Of a DNA stretch of 64,000 nt, positions 27,714 to 37,408 are shown piece after piece. Positions within the stretch are counted from its first letter, which is position 1; every line of letters starts with the position of its first letter. The notes below the pieces were generated by a model. It searched no databases and was not told the DNA's origin. It saw only the letters and a list, made by a program, of their open reading frames with translations. The stretch lies in NCBI GenBank assembly GCA_945923775.1, contig CAMELR010000001.1, forward strand, positions 155,627 to 219,626, written 5' to 3'. Source of the DNA: an uncultured Clostridia bacterium. Its GTDB lineage: Bacteria > Bacillota > Clostridia > Oscillospirales > Ruminococcaceae. Both the position numbers and the translations under genes were made by a program.

Positions 27714-29375
27714 TTATTTGTTGACCTCAACAAGCATTTTGTCGAATTCTTCCTGGGTTATCGGCTTGGAGTAGAAGAACCCCTGTGCCGAATCGCAGCC
27801 GCAGTCGCTCAGGAACGAAGCCTGCTCCGGAGTTTCCACGCCCTCCGCGATAATATCGAGGCCGATATCACGCGACATCGAGATCGTGTGCGAGATTATC
27901 TTACGTCCACGGCTGGACTCCATGAATTCTGAAAGGAACCCGCGGTCTATCTTAAGTACGTCGAACTGCGTCTTTTGCAGCATGTTCAGCGATGAATACC
28001 CGGAGCCGAAATCGTCCATCAGCATGGTGAATCCCGCGTCCTTCATCTTCTGAACTACGTCGGAAACTCCCTCGGCGTCGGTGGTTTCGGTTATTTCAAG
28101 CTCCAGCAGCTTTATCGGGATATCGTACTTGTTCACGAGGTGCAGCATTTCGCTGACCACGTCGAAGGTGTGTATGTACTCCCGGGAGATGTTCACCGAT
28201 ATCGGAACCGGCTCTATTCCCTTGTCTATCCAATCGCGGATTTTCCTGCACGCGCTCTCCCAGATTATCTGGTCGAGTTTCAGTATGAATCCGTTCTCCT
28301 CGAACACCGGAACGAAATCCGCCGGAGATATCATGCCCTTTTCCGGGTGGATCCACCTTGCCAGCGCCTCCGCACCGATTATCCGCTTGGTGGAAATGCT
28401 GAACTTCGGCTGTAGGTACATCACGAACTGACCGTCAAGCAGTGCGTTCATCATGTCGTCCTCGATGGACTGCTTCTTGTGAAGCTCGCTCTTCATTCTT
28501 CCGTTGAAGAAGCCTATGTTGTTCAGAGCGTTCCCCTTTATCGACTGGCGCGCCAGCGCGGCGTTGTCACCGTGCCTGCGTGTATGCAGCGACCTGTCCT
28601 CGACTATCGCAACGCCGAAAATCAGCCTGTACTCCATGTTCTGGAATCCGGTAAGCATGCTTTCAAGCCGATGTATAAAATCAAGCAGGTCAGAGTCGCT
28701 TGAGAATGTAGTCACCACCATGAAAACATCTGCGTTCAGCCGGGCGAAGGGCTGTTCCTCGCTGCAAATCAGTCCCAGCGTGCTGTACAGGAATTCAAGA
28801 AGCTCGTCTCCGGCTTCAACGCCGTATTTTTCGTTGATAAGCTTGAACCGCTCCACATCGAACTGGATAAACGCTATCTCCTCGTCGGGGTGGCGCTTTA
28901 TCATCTCCGCAGCTTCGTCGCTGAAAATGCGCGGGTCGCGGTCTGACGAAAAGCCGCTCAGCACGCGCCGGTCAAAAAGCTCGCGGTTTGTATAGGGTCT
29001 GACGGTGCCGTGTACGGCGATTATCCTGCCGCCGTCGTCCTTCAGGAAATGCGCGTAGAACCCGCACAGCCGGAATTCTCCGTCCGCTGACAGCTTCATG
29101 CGAATATCGGCGCTGAGGCTCATTCTGTCGCTCCCGGAGATCGTCCCTTCCTCTATACACGAGGAAAAGATATTGAAGGAAGGCAGGGACTGCGGGTCGA
29201 TCAGGCCGCTTTCGCGAAGATAATCCAGCGGGTCGCCCGAGACGTCTGCAAATATTCCGGAACCAGCGGAAACGACAGTCCCCGCTGCGCAGTCCCAGAG
29301 GAAATGCGCGGAATTCTTGTCACGATCCAGCATTTCATAAAAGAGCTTCATGTCCTTTTCTGTGATATCACTCAT
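27714..29375 (-). CDS. EAL-domain cyclic-di-GMP phosphodiesterase with degenerate GGDEF
   Basis: A 553-residue cytosolic signalling protein. The N-terminal 130 residues are a PAS-like sensory part without membrane segments. The GGDEF domain (about 135-295) has NADVF in place of GGDEF and should not make c-di-GMP. The EAL domain (about 310-550) retains the catalytic set: EALARW, NISREY, LEITETT, DDFGSGYSSL, KIDRGF, EGVET and QGFFYSKP, so it should cleave c-di-GMP. Single gene with its own promoter. Confidence 0.93.
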   Translation of the reverse strand: MSDITEKDMKLFYEMLDRDKNSAHFLWDCAAGTVVSAGSGIFADVSGDPLDYLRESGLIDPQSLPSFNIFSSCIEEGTISGSDRMSLSADIRMKLSADGEFRLCGFYAHFLKDDGGRIIAVHGTVRPYTNRELFDRRVLSGFSSDRDPRIFSDEAAEMIKRHPDEEIAFIQFDVERFKLINEKYGVEAGDELLEFLYSTLGLICSEEQPFARLNADVFMVVTTFSSDSDLLDFIHRLESMLTGFQNMEYRLIFGVAIVEDRSLHTRRHGDNAALARQSIKGNALNNIGFFNGRMKSELHKKQSIEDDMMNALLDGQFVMYLQPKFSISTKRIIGAEALARWIHPEKGMISPADFVPVFEENGFILKLDQIIWESACRKIRDWIDKGIEPVPISVNISREYIHTFDVVSEMLHLVNKYDIPIKLLELEITETTDAEGVSDVVQKMKDAGFTMLMDDFGSGYSSLNMLQKTQFDVLKIDRGFLSEFMESSRGRKIISHTISMSRDIGLDIIAEGVETPEQASFLSDCGCDSAQGFFYSKPITQEEFDKMLVEVNK

Positions 29376-29419
29376 TGCCCCACCGCCTTTCCTTGGTTTG
29401 TTTTATTAACTCTTATACA

Positions 29420-29448
29420 ATTATACCACACACGCTCGTATTTTTCAA
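29420..29448 (-). promoter_or_regulatory. Sigma-A promoter of the EAL gene
   Basis: Minus strand -35 TTGAAA (29443-29448), 17-base spacer, -10 TATAAT (29420-29425). Confidence 0.88.
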
Positions 29449-29506
29449 TAGTTTTTGATAAAAATGCAATAGACAGATTAAATTCTGTGTCAAATAATAT
29501 CGAATT

Positions 29507-30274
29507 TCATTCCATTCTTATACTTTTATAATAATCCAGTGCAGAAAAACTGCGCTCCGTGCGGGCGAGGAAGTAGTTTTCGGTAACGATGCCGAGCAGC
29601 TTTGCGGACTCCGGCGAAACGCTGAACCGGAACGCCTGGTCGAGCCTTGCGTAAACGATATTCTGCATAGCCCCGAGGATCTCCCGGGTAAGCACGAAGT
29701 AACGCCCACTGTATTCTCTGTCGAAGCAGTCTCCGCAGATGAGTTCGCCGCTGTCCGGCAGGAAGAACATCTCGTCATGCTCGCCGCAGCCGCAGTTGCA
29801 GCAGCCGCGCAGGTCCGGGAAGTACCCCAGCATGCAGGAAAACCGCAGCTCGAACGCCGCCTTTACGCATGCGAGCCGAGCCGTATCCTGCGCCATTTCA
29901 GCCTCGTAAAGCGATATCGCAAAGAACCTCACCAGGCTGTCAGAACCCTCCGCCGCCTGCTCCTGCGGGGTGCAGAACTTCACCGCCTGAGCGAAGTAGG
30001 AGCCGAGCGCGAGTTTCTCGATGTCGCTTCCCAGCTCGTGGAAGCTCCGCTTAGGCTTCGCGGAGTTCACCGAGTACCGCTGCTTAGTTTTATTAAGGCA
30101 GAAAGTGGCATAGGAAAACAGCCCGCATGACCCTAAAAGCGAGCTGTTGATCTTCTTCACACCGTGGGCGGTCGCCTCGATTATGCCCTGCTCGTCGGTG
30201 AGGATATCAATGAAGCAGTTGCTTTCGCCGATATCCCGCCGCCCGACGACTATACCGTCATAGGTAAAAAGCAA
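29507..30274 (-). CDS. recO: DNA repair protein RecO
   Basis: Loads RecA on SSB-coated gaps in the RecFOR pathway. An N-terminal OB fold (YDGIVVGRRDIGESNCFIDI) is followed by the helical domain with a zinc-type cysteine group CCNCGCGEHDEM and CGDC near residues 155-190. Start is TTG at 30274, seven bases after GGAGG. Last gene of the hisS-rimM-trmD-era operon, 15 bases after era. Confidence 0.95.
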   Translation of the reverse strand: MLFTYDGIVVGRRDIGESNCFIDILTDEQGIIEATAHGVKKINSSLLGSCGLFSYATFCLNKTKQRYSVNSAKPKRSFHELGSDIEKLALGSYFAQAVKFCTPQEQAAEGSDSLVRFFAISLYEAEMAQDTARLACVKAAFELRFSCMLGYFPDLRGCCNCGCGEHDEMFFLPDSGELICGDCFDREYSGRYFVLTREILGAMQNIVYARLDQAFRFSVSPESAKLLGIVTENYFLARTERSFSALDYYKSIRME

Positions 30275-30289
30275 ATCCGTACCTCCAGT

Positions 30290-31192
30290 TTAGTCCTCGT
30301 CGTACATTCCAAGGTCGGAGATAACGCGTTCGCGGTTTCTCCAGTCCTCCTTGACCTTCACGAAGCATTGCAGGTTGACCTTAGCCTGAAGCAGGTCCTC
30401 CATATCCTCGCGCGCCATGGTGCCTATCTGCTTGAGGCGCTCTCCGCCCTTGCCGATGATCATTCCCTTGTGGCTTTCCTTCTCGCAGATGATCACGACG
30501 CTGATGTCGATTATCTCGGTGTCGCCCTTCATGCGGGTCTTGAATTTCTCGACGTCAACTGCAACGCCGTGGGGTATCTCCTCCTGCATGACGCGGAGTA
30601 TCTTCTCGCGGACTATCTCGGAGCACATGAAGCGCTCGGTGCGGTCGGTGGCGATGTCGTCCGGGAAGAAGTGCTCTCCCTCGACTGCGAAGCGCTCCAG
30701 CACCGGCATTATCTGATCGGTGTTTATGCGGTTCTTGACGGATATCGGGATTATCTCCTCAAAGTCGTAAAGCTCGGAATACTGCTGGATTATCTTGAGT
30801 ATCTCGCTCTTGTCCTTCAGCAGGTCGACCTTATTGAGAAGCAGCACCACAGCAGTCCCGTGGGAAGCGAAGCTGCGTATCAGATCCTGCTCGATGGAGG
30901 ATATTTTCTTTGTTACGTCCGCCATGAGGATAGCGCAGTCCACGTCGTCAACGCTCTGCCGTATAGACTTCACCATGTGCTCGGAGAGCTTGGTCTTGGG
31001 CTTGTGCATACCCGGCGTATCCATGAAAACGTACTGCGTATCGCCCTTGGTGAGCACGCCGTTTATGCGGTTTCGCGTAGTCTGTGGCTTCTCGCTGACT
31101 ATGGATATCTTCTCGCCGACCAGCAGGTTGGTGAGAGAGGATTTTCCGGCGTTTGCGCGCCCGGTTATTGCAATGAATGCGTTTTTTGTCAT
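30290..31192 (-). CDS. era: GTPase Era
   Basis: Essential GTPase that binds the 3' end of 16S rRNA during 30S maturation. G1 GRANAGKSS, G2 TTRNRINGVL, G3 DTPGMHKP, G4 NKVD and a C-terminal KH domain with IIGKGGERLKQIG are present. 300 residues, normal length. Start overlaps the stop of the trmD-ASCH gene as ATGA. Confidence 0.98.
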   Translation of the reverse strand: MTKNAFIAITGRANAGKSSLTNLLVGEKISIVSEKPQTTRNRINGVLTKGDTQYVFMDTPGMHKPKTKLSEHMVKSIRQSVDDVDCAILMADVTKKISSIEQDLIRSFASHGTAVVLLLNKVDLLKDKSEILKIIQQYSELYDFEEIIPISVKNRINTDQIMPVLERFAVEGEHFFPDDIATDRTERFMCSEIVREKILRVMQEEIPHGVAVDVEKFKTRMKGDTEIIDISVVIICEKESHKGMIIGKGGERLKQIGTMAREDMEDLLQAKVNLQCFVKVKEDWRNRERVISDLGMYDED

Positions 31193-32331
31193 GATTTCGT
31201 TCCTTTGTATTCTAATCGGATTTCCACATAGATTATCGGCATATCTTCGGAAAACTCACTTCCTATTTCTTTGCACAAATGCTCAAAGATTTTCCGATTT
31301 CTATTTGTCCATTCTTCAACGGTTTTATCCTCACCCAATTTCAGAACTTGTTCGGGAGTTATCTCGTTAAAACGTATTATTTGAGACCCTGTGACCTTTA
31401 CAACACACCGAGGAATTTTGTCATAATCAGTTACTGCAAAATAAGTGCCTTTTTTCGGAAGCGAGTCCATGGTGACGGTTCTCTCGCAGCAACTTACAAA
31501 TGCTCTTTTTTTGCCGCGCAGCAAAAGCTTTATAAGCTTTGATGAAGATTCCTCATCACGACAGAACATAGCCTCTTTATACCTGACGCTTCTGTCCAGC
31601 CCTTTGGAAGCAAGGAACTCATTCCAATAATTCTTTTGCAGCTCATCAATGTATTTCTTGTGCATATCCGGGCGCTTTCTTGCAGTAACCCGAAGCGCTT
31701 CACGGTTCTGCCAATCGGTGACGGTGCGGTGGTCTCCCGTGAGGAGCACCTCCGGGACTCTGCGCCCGTGCCATTCCTCCGGGCGGGTGTACTGCGGAAA
31801 CTCCAGCAGTCCGTTGTAGTGGCTCTCGATGCTGTAGGCGTCCTCATTCGGGAGCACCCCGGGCTGGAGCCTCGCCACAGCGTCCGCGACTATCAGCGCG
31901 GGAAGCTCACCGCCGGTCAGCACGTAATTCCCGACCGACAGCTCCTCGGCCTCCAGCTCGTCAAGCACGCGCTGATCTATGCCCTCGTAGTGGCCGCACA
32001 GCAGGATAAGCCACGGCTCCTGCGCGAGTTCCTTCACCTTCTGCTGGGTAAGCACCTCGCCCTGCGGGGACATGTAGATTATCCGGGGCTTGCCCTCGCC
32101 CTGGGACTTTATCGCGGAAATGCAGTCGTAAACCGGCTGAGCCTGCATGAGCATTCCGGTGCCTCCGCCGTAGGGCTTGTCGTCCACGCGGCGGTGCTTG
32201 TTCTCGGTGTATTTCCGGATATCGTGGGTGTGCACCTCGATGAATCCGTTCTTTATTCCCCTGCCGACTATGCTCTCGTTAAGCACGCTGTCGCACATTT
32301 GAGTGAACAGCGTTGCAATGTCGATCCTCAT
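31189..32331 (-). CDS. trmD: tRNA (guanine37-N1)-methyltransferase fused to an ASCH domain
   Basis: Residues 1-225 are a complete SPOUT-type TrmD that makes m1G37: DDKPYGGGTGMLMQ, LLCGHYEGIDQRV and VLTGGELPALIVAD (knot and SAM site), ending about RKRPDMHKK. Residues about 227-380 are an ASCH (PUA-like) domain, recognised from YWNEFLASKGL, the GKKRAF turn (273-278), the FNEIT strand (321-325) and the ending FSEDMPIIY. TrmD normally stops near 230-250. The ASCH-coding part (31189 to about 31653) is visibly AT-rich against a GC-rich TrmD part, which suggests a recent in-frame fusion. Overlaps rimM and era by 4 bases each. Confidence 0.92.
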   Translation of the reverse strand: MRIDIATLFTQMCDSVLNESIVGRGIKNGFIEVHTHDIRKYTENKHRRVDDKPYGGGTGMLMQAQPVYDCISAIKSQGEGKPRIIYMSPQGEVLTQQKVKELAQEPWLILLCGHYEGIDQRVLDELEAEELSVGNYVLTGGELPALIVADAVARLQPGVLPNEDAYSIESHYNGLLEFPQYTRPEEWHGRRVPEVLLTGDHRTVTDWQNREALRVTARKRPDMHKKYIDELQKNYWNEFLASKGLDRSVRYKEAMFCRDEESSSKLIKLLLRGKKRAFVSCCERTVTMDSLPKKGTYFAVTDYDKIPRCVVKVTGSQIIRFNEITPEQVLKLGEDKTVEEWTNRNRKIFEHLCKEIGSEFSEDMPIIYVEIRLEYKGTKS

Positions 32332-32864
32332 TCGCCGTCCCCGTCTCCGTCAACAGCGTCCTCAAACAGCCCCGGGAGCGGTCTGATTATCATCTCGCCC
32401 GCGTCGATGTCGGTCTTGAGCACGACCTCGTCGATACACGGGAACATAAGCTCCGTGCCGTCCTCCCTGCGAATGGAGTACACGTCGCTCGCGCCGTTCT
32501 GGTAAACGTCGGTGATCTTGCCGTAGACAACGCCGGAATCCGCGTCCTTGACGGTCAGCCCGATTATATCCTGAATGAAGTACAGCCCCTCTTCAAGCTC
32601 CGCGTCCTCGCGGTCGAGGTACAGAACCTTTCCGATGAGCGGCTGAGCCTGCTCTATCTTGTCGATGCCGGCGAACTTCATCACGACTACGTTCTTGTGC
32701 GGGAACGCCCTGGTTATCTCCATGGGAGTCTTTCCCTTGTCGAGGTAGAGCGTGTCGAAATCGCACAGCACCTCGGCGCTGTCGCAGTAGTACTGCACCC
32801 GGACTTCCCCGCGTATTCCCTGGGTCGCAACTATTTTTCCTATCTCAAGAAACTGTTTTCTCAT
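32328..32864 (-). CDS. rimM: Ribosome maturation factor RimM
   Basis: Acts in 30S head assembly with S19. The N-terminal RimM domain opens with FLEIGKIVATQGIRGEVRV and the C-terminal PRC-barrel part has the typical GTELMFPCIDEVV and IDAGEMIIRPLPGL motifs. 178 residues, normal. Its stop overlaps the start of trmD, the usual rimM-trmD pairing, although rpsP and rplS are not here. Confidence 0.96.
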   Translation of the reverse strand: MRKQFLEIGKIVATQGIRGEVRVQYYCDSAEVLCDFDTLYLDKGKTPMEITRAFPHKNVVVMKFAGIDKIEQAQPLIGKVLYLDREDAELEEGLYFIQDIIGLTVKDADSGVVYGKITDVYQNGASDVYSIRREDGTELMFPCIDEVVLKTDIDAGEMIIRPLPGLFEDAVDGDGDGE

Positions 32865-32875
32865 GTCGTTTCCTC

Positions 32876-34102
32876 TTACAGACCTATCTTGATGATCTCG
32901 TCGAATCCCTGCTGCTTTGCCTTTGAGTAAGCCTTATCAGCCTTCTTGCGGTTGGCTGCGGCGATGAGCGTAACGTCGCTCTCAGCCTGGAGCTCGTCGG
33001 ACTTCGCGATAGCCTCCAGGATCGCCTCCGGGCTGTGGAGTATCGCGACCTTCCTGCGGCTGCCTGCGAGCTGGATATTGTTCTCGGTGACGATGGAGAA
33101 AATGCGCTCAAATCCGATGGAGAAGCCGACTGCGGGGACAGTGTCACCGGTGAATCTGCCGATGAGGTTATCGTAGCGTCCGCCGCCTGCGACGGTTCCG
33201 CCGAACTGCTTGCTTGCGACCTCGAAAACGGTGCCGGTGTAGTAGCCCTGACCCCTTACAAGTGACGGGTCGAACTCAACAGTGTAGCTGTCAGAGAGCT
33301 TGTCGGCAGTCTCAATGATGGTGCGTAGCTGCTCGAGCGTTTCCTTGGCGTCCTCTGAGCAGTACTGCGCCATGTCGTCGAGGGTGAGCTTTCCCTTTGC
33401 GAGAAGCCCGGACAGGCTGTTGACCGCTTCCTCGGGCATGCCCTTTTCGCGGAGTTCTGCGGCTACGCCGTCGGCGCCTATCTTGTCGAGCTTGTCGAAG
33501 CTTACGGAAACCGTGTCAAGGGAATCCTCCGGGAATCCCATCGTGAGCAGGGAATTTCTCAGCACCCTGCGGTCGTTTACGCGCACGGTGAACTCTCCGA
33601 TGCCGATTTTAGAAAGCGCCTTCGCGGTAACGGAGATAAGCTCGATCTCGCAGCACCAGGAATCTGAGCCGAGTATGTCGATATCGCACTGAACGAACTC
33701 ACGGAGCCTGCCGCGCTGGGGGCGCTCCGCACGGTACACCTTGTCGATCTGAATGCACTTGAACGGAGACGGCAGGCTGTTGCGGTTGTTCGCATAGTAG
33801 CGGGAAAGCGGCAGGGTCAGGTCGTAGCGCAGACCGAGGTCGCACAGCTCCTTTTCGTCCACCGGGTTCTTTGCAAGAGCTTCTGCGAGCTTGTCGCCGC
33901 GCTTCATTATGCGGAAGATGAGGTTGAGGTTGTCGCCGCCGTCGCTCTTGTCGAGGTTCTCGGCGCTCTCGATGGCGGGGGTGTAGATACGTGTGAATCC
34001 GCTTGCGGTGTAGGTTTCAAGAATGAGGTTCATCAGGCGGTCGCGCTGTGCTGCTGCCTCGGGTAAATATTCCTGCATGCCCTTCTGGGGTTTTATGTTC
34101 AT
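32876..34102 (-). CDS. hisS: Histidyl-tRNA synthetase
   Basis: Class II synthetase for tRNA-His. Motif 2 is around FRAERPQRGRLREF-like KVYRAERPQRGRLREFVQ, the histidine-binding GGGRYDNLIGRF loop is near residue 290, motif 3 follows with AVGFSIGFERI, and a C-terminal anticodon domain ends the 408 residues. It lies between a GNAT acetyltransferase and rimM in one operon; no T-box is seen ahead of it. Confidence 0.97.
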   Translation of the reverse strand: MNIKPQKGMQEYLPEAAAQRDRLMNLILETYTASGFTRIYTPAIESAENLDKSDGGDNLNLIFRIMKRGDKLAEALAKNPVDEKELCDLGLRYDLTLPLSRYYANNRNSLPSPFKCIQIDKVYRAERPQRGRLREFVQCDIDILGSDSWCCEIELISVTAKALSKIGIGEFTVRVNDRRVLRNSLLTMGFPEDSLDTVSVSFDKLDKIGADGVAAELREKGMPEEAVNSLSGLLAKGKLTLDDMAQYCSEDAKETLEQLRTIIETADKLSDSYTVEFDPSLVRGQGYYTGTVFEVASKQFGGTVAGGGRYDNLIGRFTGDTVPAVGFSIGFERIFSIVTENNIQLAGSRRKVAILHSPEAILEAIAKSDELQAESDVTLIAAANRKKADKAYSKAKQQGFDEIIKIGL

Positions 34103-34120
34103 GTTCGTGGTTCCTTTCGT

Positions 34121-34552
34121 TTATAAATACTGGATAAATCCGGTCTTTTCCGTTCTGTCGTAGCCTGCGCGCTCGTAGAAATTCAGCGTGCTGGGGAGCT
34201 TCGAGCCGGTCATCAGAATGAGCCGGTAGCAGTTCTCGCGCTTCGCGATCTCCTTTGCGTACTCAAGGCAGGCTGTCGCTAATCCTCGTCCCCGGTAGTC
34301 CGGGTGAGTGACGACGTTTTCGACCCATGCGTACGGGCGCGGGCCGTGGGTGAGGTTCGGGACGATAACGCAGGTGACGGTCGACACCAGTTTCCCGTCA
34401 TCCTCGGCTGCGATAAGGTGGTAGTCCGGGTCGTTCACCAGGCGCTCCCACAGAGGGCGGGTAAGTTCCGCAGGCGGGACGGAGGTCTCGTGCAGATGCA
34501 GATACAGCCCCATGAGCTGTTCGTATTCGTCCATGCGTACTTCTCTTATCAC
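34121..34552 (-). CDS. GNAT family N-acetyltransferase
   Basis: A 143-residue acetyl-CoA-dependent acetyltransferase. The acetyl-CoA-binding motif A reads HPDYRGRGLATACLEYA, followed by the NCYRLILMTG strand and NFYERAGYDRTE. Starts at GTG (34552) behind a GGGGG ribosome site. First gene of the operon leading to hisS and trmD. Substrate unknown. Confidence 0.92.
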   Translation of the reverse strand: MIREVRMDEYEQLMGLYLHLHETSVPPAELTRPLWERLVNDPDYHLIAAEDDGKLVSTVTCVIVPNLTHGPRPYAWVENVVTHPDYRGRGLATACLEYAKEIAKRENCYRLILMTGSKLPSTLNFYERAGYDRTEKTGFIQYL

Positions 34553-34584
34553 AGGCTTCCCCCCTTTTCTTTACATACAATTTT

Positions 34585-34613
34585 ATTTTACCACAAAATC
34601 GCCCTTATTTCAA
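34585..34613 (-). promoter_or_regulatory. Promoter of the GNAT-hisS-rimM-trmD-era-recO operon
   Basis: Minus strand -35 TTGAAA (34608-34613), 17-base spacer, -10 TAAAAT (34585-34590), 33 bases before the GTG start. Confidence 0.82.
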
Positions 34614-34650
34614 GAGGGAACACAAAAAACCTGCGAATTCCGCGAAATAC

Positions 34651-34676
34651 ACAAAAGCCGCCCTTTCGGAGCGGCT
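34651..34676 (-). terminator. Intrinsic terminator of the YfhO gene
   Basis: Minus strand stem AGCCGC / GCGGCT extended by a C-rich inner loop, followed by TTTT. Confidence 0.8.
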
Positions 34677-34693
34677 CTGTTTTGGTATTCATA

Positions 34694-37408
34694 TCACTCT
34701 GCGCCGTTTTCCGGAGCGCCCTCGGTGCCGGAAGCCTCCTGCCTTTCAGCAAGGAGCTCCTCGTCGCGGCGGCGGAGCATGCTGCAAACTATGACCATTC
34801 CCGCGAGTATCATCATTCCGATGCCCGTGAGGATAAGTCCGCTGCTGAGACCTGCAGGGTAGAAATTCAGCACGATAGTGTGCTTGCCCTCTGAAACTGG
34901 AACGCATATCAGCGATTCGTCAAGGCAGGTGTCCCAGTTGACGTACTCGCCGTCTATCTGTACTGTCCAGCCCTCCTCGGCTGGAATGGTCGTGAACAGC
35001 GCGCAGTCCCGGGGAGCGTCAACGGTGAGCTCCAGAGTGCACCCGCCGGTGCGGGTGAGGGTCGTGCCGGAGTTCAGCTCGTCCATGGCGCTGTGGAAGC
35101 GCTCCATTGAGGCGCTGTCGATGTAGTAGAACCATGCGTTCGTGTAGTACACGGCGTCGTCCAGCAGCTTGAGCTTCACCCTGAACGAATCTCCCTTGCT
35201 GTAGGTGCCAAGGTACTCTATGCCGTGGTTTTCGTACAGGAAGTAATTACCACGGTAGATGTCGTTGACGTAGAGCTGAGTTTCACGCTCGTACTTCGTC
35301 GGCAGGAACATATACACCGGGCCGTCCGCCGAGGCTGTTACCGTGTATTCCACCCACGCGTCGTCATCGGTGTTCTTCTTGCGGTAGCTGTAGTGCGAAT
35401 CCGTCGTGGAGCCTATCCGGATATTGTCGCTGTCGAAGGTCACGTCGTCGATTGCCTTGAACACCGCCGTGCCCTTCTTTCCGGCAAGCATTGAAGCGAG
35501 CTTGTTCTGCGCCTGGAACGGCGAATACTCGCTGATGTCGAAATCTATAATGCCACCGTCGGCAAAGTAGGCGATACCGAGGTCGTCTTGGTTCTTGTAG
35601 ACGGTTATCGCGGTGTCGGTCTCAACCGGAACGGTCTCCGTGTAGGAAACGGTTTTGGAATCCGTCGCGAACACGTATCTTACGCCGAAGATATCGTCGG
35701 TAAGCTCGGTCGCGCCGTCGTAGCGGGTGTAGTGCTCCCTCGCGGCAAAGCCCAGGGACTTCAGCAGCGCGATAGCCTTCGCGTTGAGCGTGCTGGAGCT
35801 GTGGCTCATGCCGTACATTCTCAGCGCGATGTCGTCGTTGACGCAGCGGTGGAACGTCTTTTCCATGCGGTAGAAACCGGGATCCTGCTCGTGTATCTGC
35901 TCGGTGACTTCCCGGGTCAGTGGGATATCCCAGCGGTAGCTCTCACGGGTGGAGAACACAATGTCATCGTGCATCTGGTAGAGCGACTGCGCGGTGTTGA
36001 GGTACGCCTCGGCGCACACGAATACCGCCATTACAACGCACATTGCCTTCTTCCCGATGTTCTTTCTGTAAGCCCATGCCAGAATAAGCATGACCGCAAG
36101 GCAGACCAGTGGAATAAGCACGGTCAGCACCTGCTCGTAGTGGTCGCCGTCGTCGGCGAGGTCAGCGTAAAGGAGCATTGCAAACGGTATCGCGAATGCC
36201 ACCGCAAATCCCCTGCCACGCACCTTATCCAGCTTGTCGAACGCCTGCGCGCCCAGAATGATCAGCAGGAAGCTGACCATGAACGAGTAGCGGTAAGGGA
36301 GCCAGTTAGGCATCTGACCGCCGTGCCACATCATGTCCACCGGGCGAATGTACATGCACAGCACCATCACGCCGATGAACACCGCCGAGGCGATACGCTC
36401 CCGGGCGGAGAAGCGGCGGCAGGTGAAGTAGAGTATCGTGCACACCAGCGCGAGGGTCCCGGCGTAGAGGATAGGCATGCCCTCCATGCGGACGGTGTCG
36501 TATTCCGTCGGGAACAGCTTGATGAAAATATCTGCAATGTTGAAATTCTCGACAAGGGAGTAATCCGGGTCGGAGAAAGCGAATTTTCCGTTTGAAAGCG
36601 ACTTGTACACCGGCAGGATCATGAAGCAGGACATCAGAATGCCGCTCACCGAGCCTGCGCCGTACATCAGCACAGAGCCGCAGACCTCCCCGAAGCACTT
36701 GTTGGCGCTCTTTCCGGAGGAAAGGTACCACACGAAGTACAGCGCCGAGAAGATCCCGACCATATAGCCGATATAGAAATTTGCAACGAAGATGTAGACC
36801 AGCGACAGCACATAAAGCAGGAACTTCCGTTTATCGCAGATACGCTCGACGCCCATAGCCACCAGCGGAAGCGCGACCAGACCGTCCAGCCACATGGGAT
36901 TCATGGTCTGCACGATGAAGTAGCCGCACAGCGCCCACATCACCGAAAAGCACACCGTAGTAGTCCGGCGGCATCCGCGGTGCCTTCCGAGGAACAGTGC
37001 GCAGGTAAGCCCCGCCGCACCCGCCTTTGCAAGCATCATCGTCATCAGACCCTCGGTTATCCACTCCCGGGGGAAGATCCAAACCAAAAGGTTGAACGGG
37101 CTTGCGAGGTAGTATCCGATTATGCCCATGAACTCGCCGGAAAGGTTTCTGCTCCAGCTATACCATATGCTCTCGTCCCCGGCGAACACATCGTACATGT
37201 AGTCGTAGTAGTAAACGTACTGTGCGTTCAGGTCGAGGGACAGCACGGAGCGCGCCCCGAACGGCCACACCTGGAATACGATGTACGCCCCGAACAGGAT
37301 AACCACGGGCAGCAGAAAAGACAGCCAGTACGCCCGGCTGTCAAAAACGGCTTTTCTGACGCGCGCGAGAACGTTTCTGACCGCCGTCAGGGTGCTGTTA
37401 ATTTCCAT
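34694..37408 (-). CDS. YfhO family polytopic membrane protein
   Basis: A 904-residue membrane protein with about 12-14 hydrophobic helices in the N-terminal half, an extracytoplasmic C-terminal domain and a last helix near residue 870. The motifs LSLDLNAQYVYYYDYMYD and SLVENFNIADIF are typical of bacterial YfhO proteins, which are GT-C-like and are linked in Bacillus to lipoteichoic acid glycosylation. It overlaps the neighbouring glycosyltransferase by 11 bases, which fits a lipid-linked sugar donor supplied by that enzyme. Confidence 0.9.
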   Translation of the reverse strand: MEINSTLTAVRNVLARVRKAVFDSRAYWLSFLLPVVILFGAYIVFQVWPFGARSVLSLDLNAQYVYYYDYMYDVFAGDESIWYSWSRNLSGEFMGIIGYYLASPFNLLVWIFPREWITEGLMTMMLAKAGAAGLTCALFLGRHRGCRRTTTVCFSVMWALCGYFIVQTMNPMWLDGLVALPLVAMGVERICDKRKFLLYVLSLVYIFVANFYIGYMVGIFSALYFVWYLSSGKSANKCFGEVCGSVLMYGAGSVSGILMSCFMILPVYKSLSNGKFAFSDPDYSLVENFNIADIFIKLFPTEYDTVRMEGMPILYAGTLALVCTILYFTCRRFSARERIASAVFIGVMVLCMYIRPVDMMWHGGQMPNWLPYRYSFMVSFLLIILGAQAFDKLDKVRGRGFAVAFAIPFAMLLYADLADDGDHYEQVLTVLIPLVCLAVMLILAWAYRKNIGKKAMCVVMAVFVCAEAYLNTAQSLYQMHDDIVFSTRESYRWDIPLTREVTEQIHEQDPGFYRMEKTFHRCVNDDIALRMYGMSHSSSTLNAKAIALLKSLGFAAREHYTRYDGATELTDDIFGVRYVFATDSKTVSYTETVPVETDTAITVYKNQDDLGIAYFADGGIIDFDISEYSPFQAQNKLASMLAGKKGTAVFKAIDDVTFDSDNIRIGSTTDSHYSYRKKNTDDDAWVEYTVTASADGPVYMFLPTKYERETQLYVNDIYRGNYFLYENHGIEYLGTYSKGDSFRVKLKLLDDAVYYTNAWFYYIDSASMERFHSAMDELNSGTTLTRTGGCTLELTVDAPRDCALFTTIPAEEGWTVQIDGEYVNWDTCLDESLICVPVSEGKHTIVLNFYPAGLSSGLILTGIGMMILAGMVIVCSMLRRRDEELLAERQEASGTEGAPENGAE

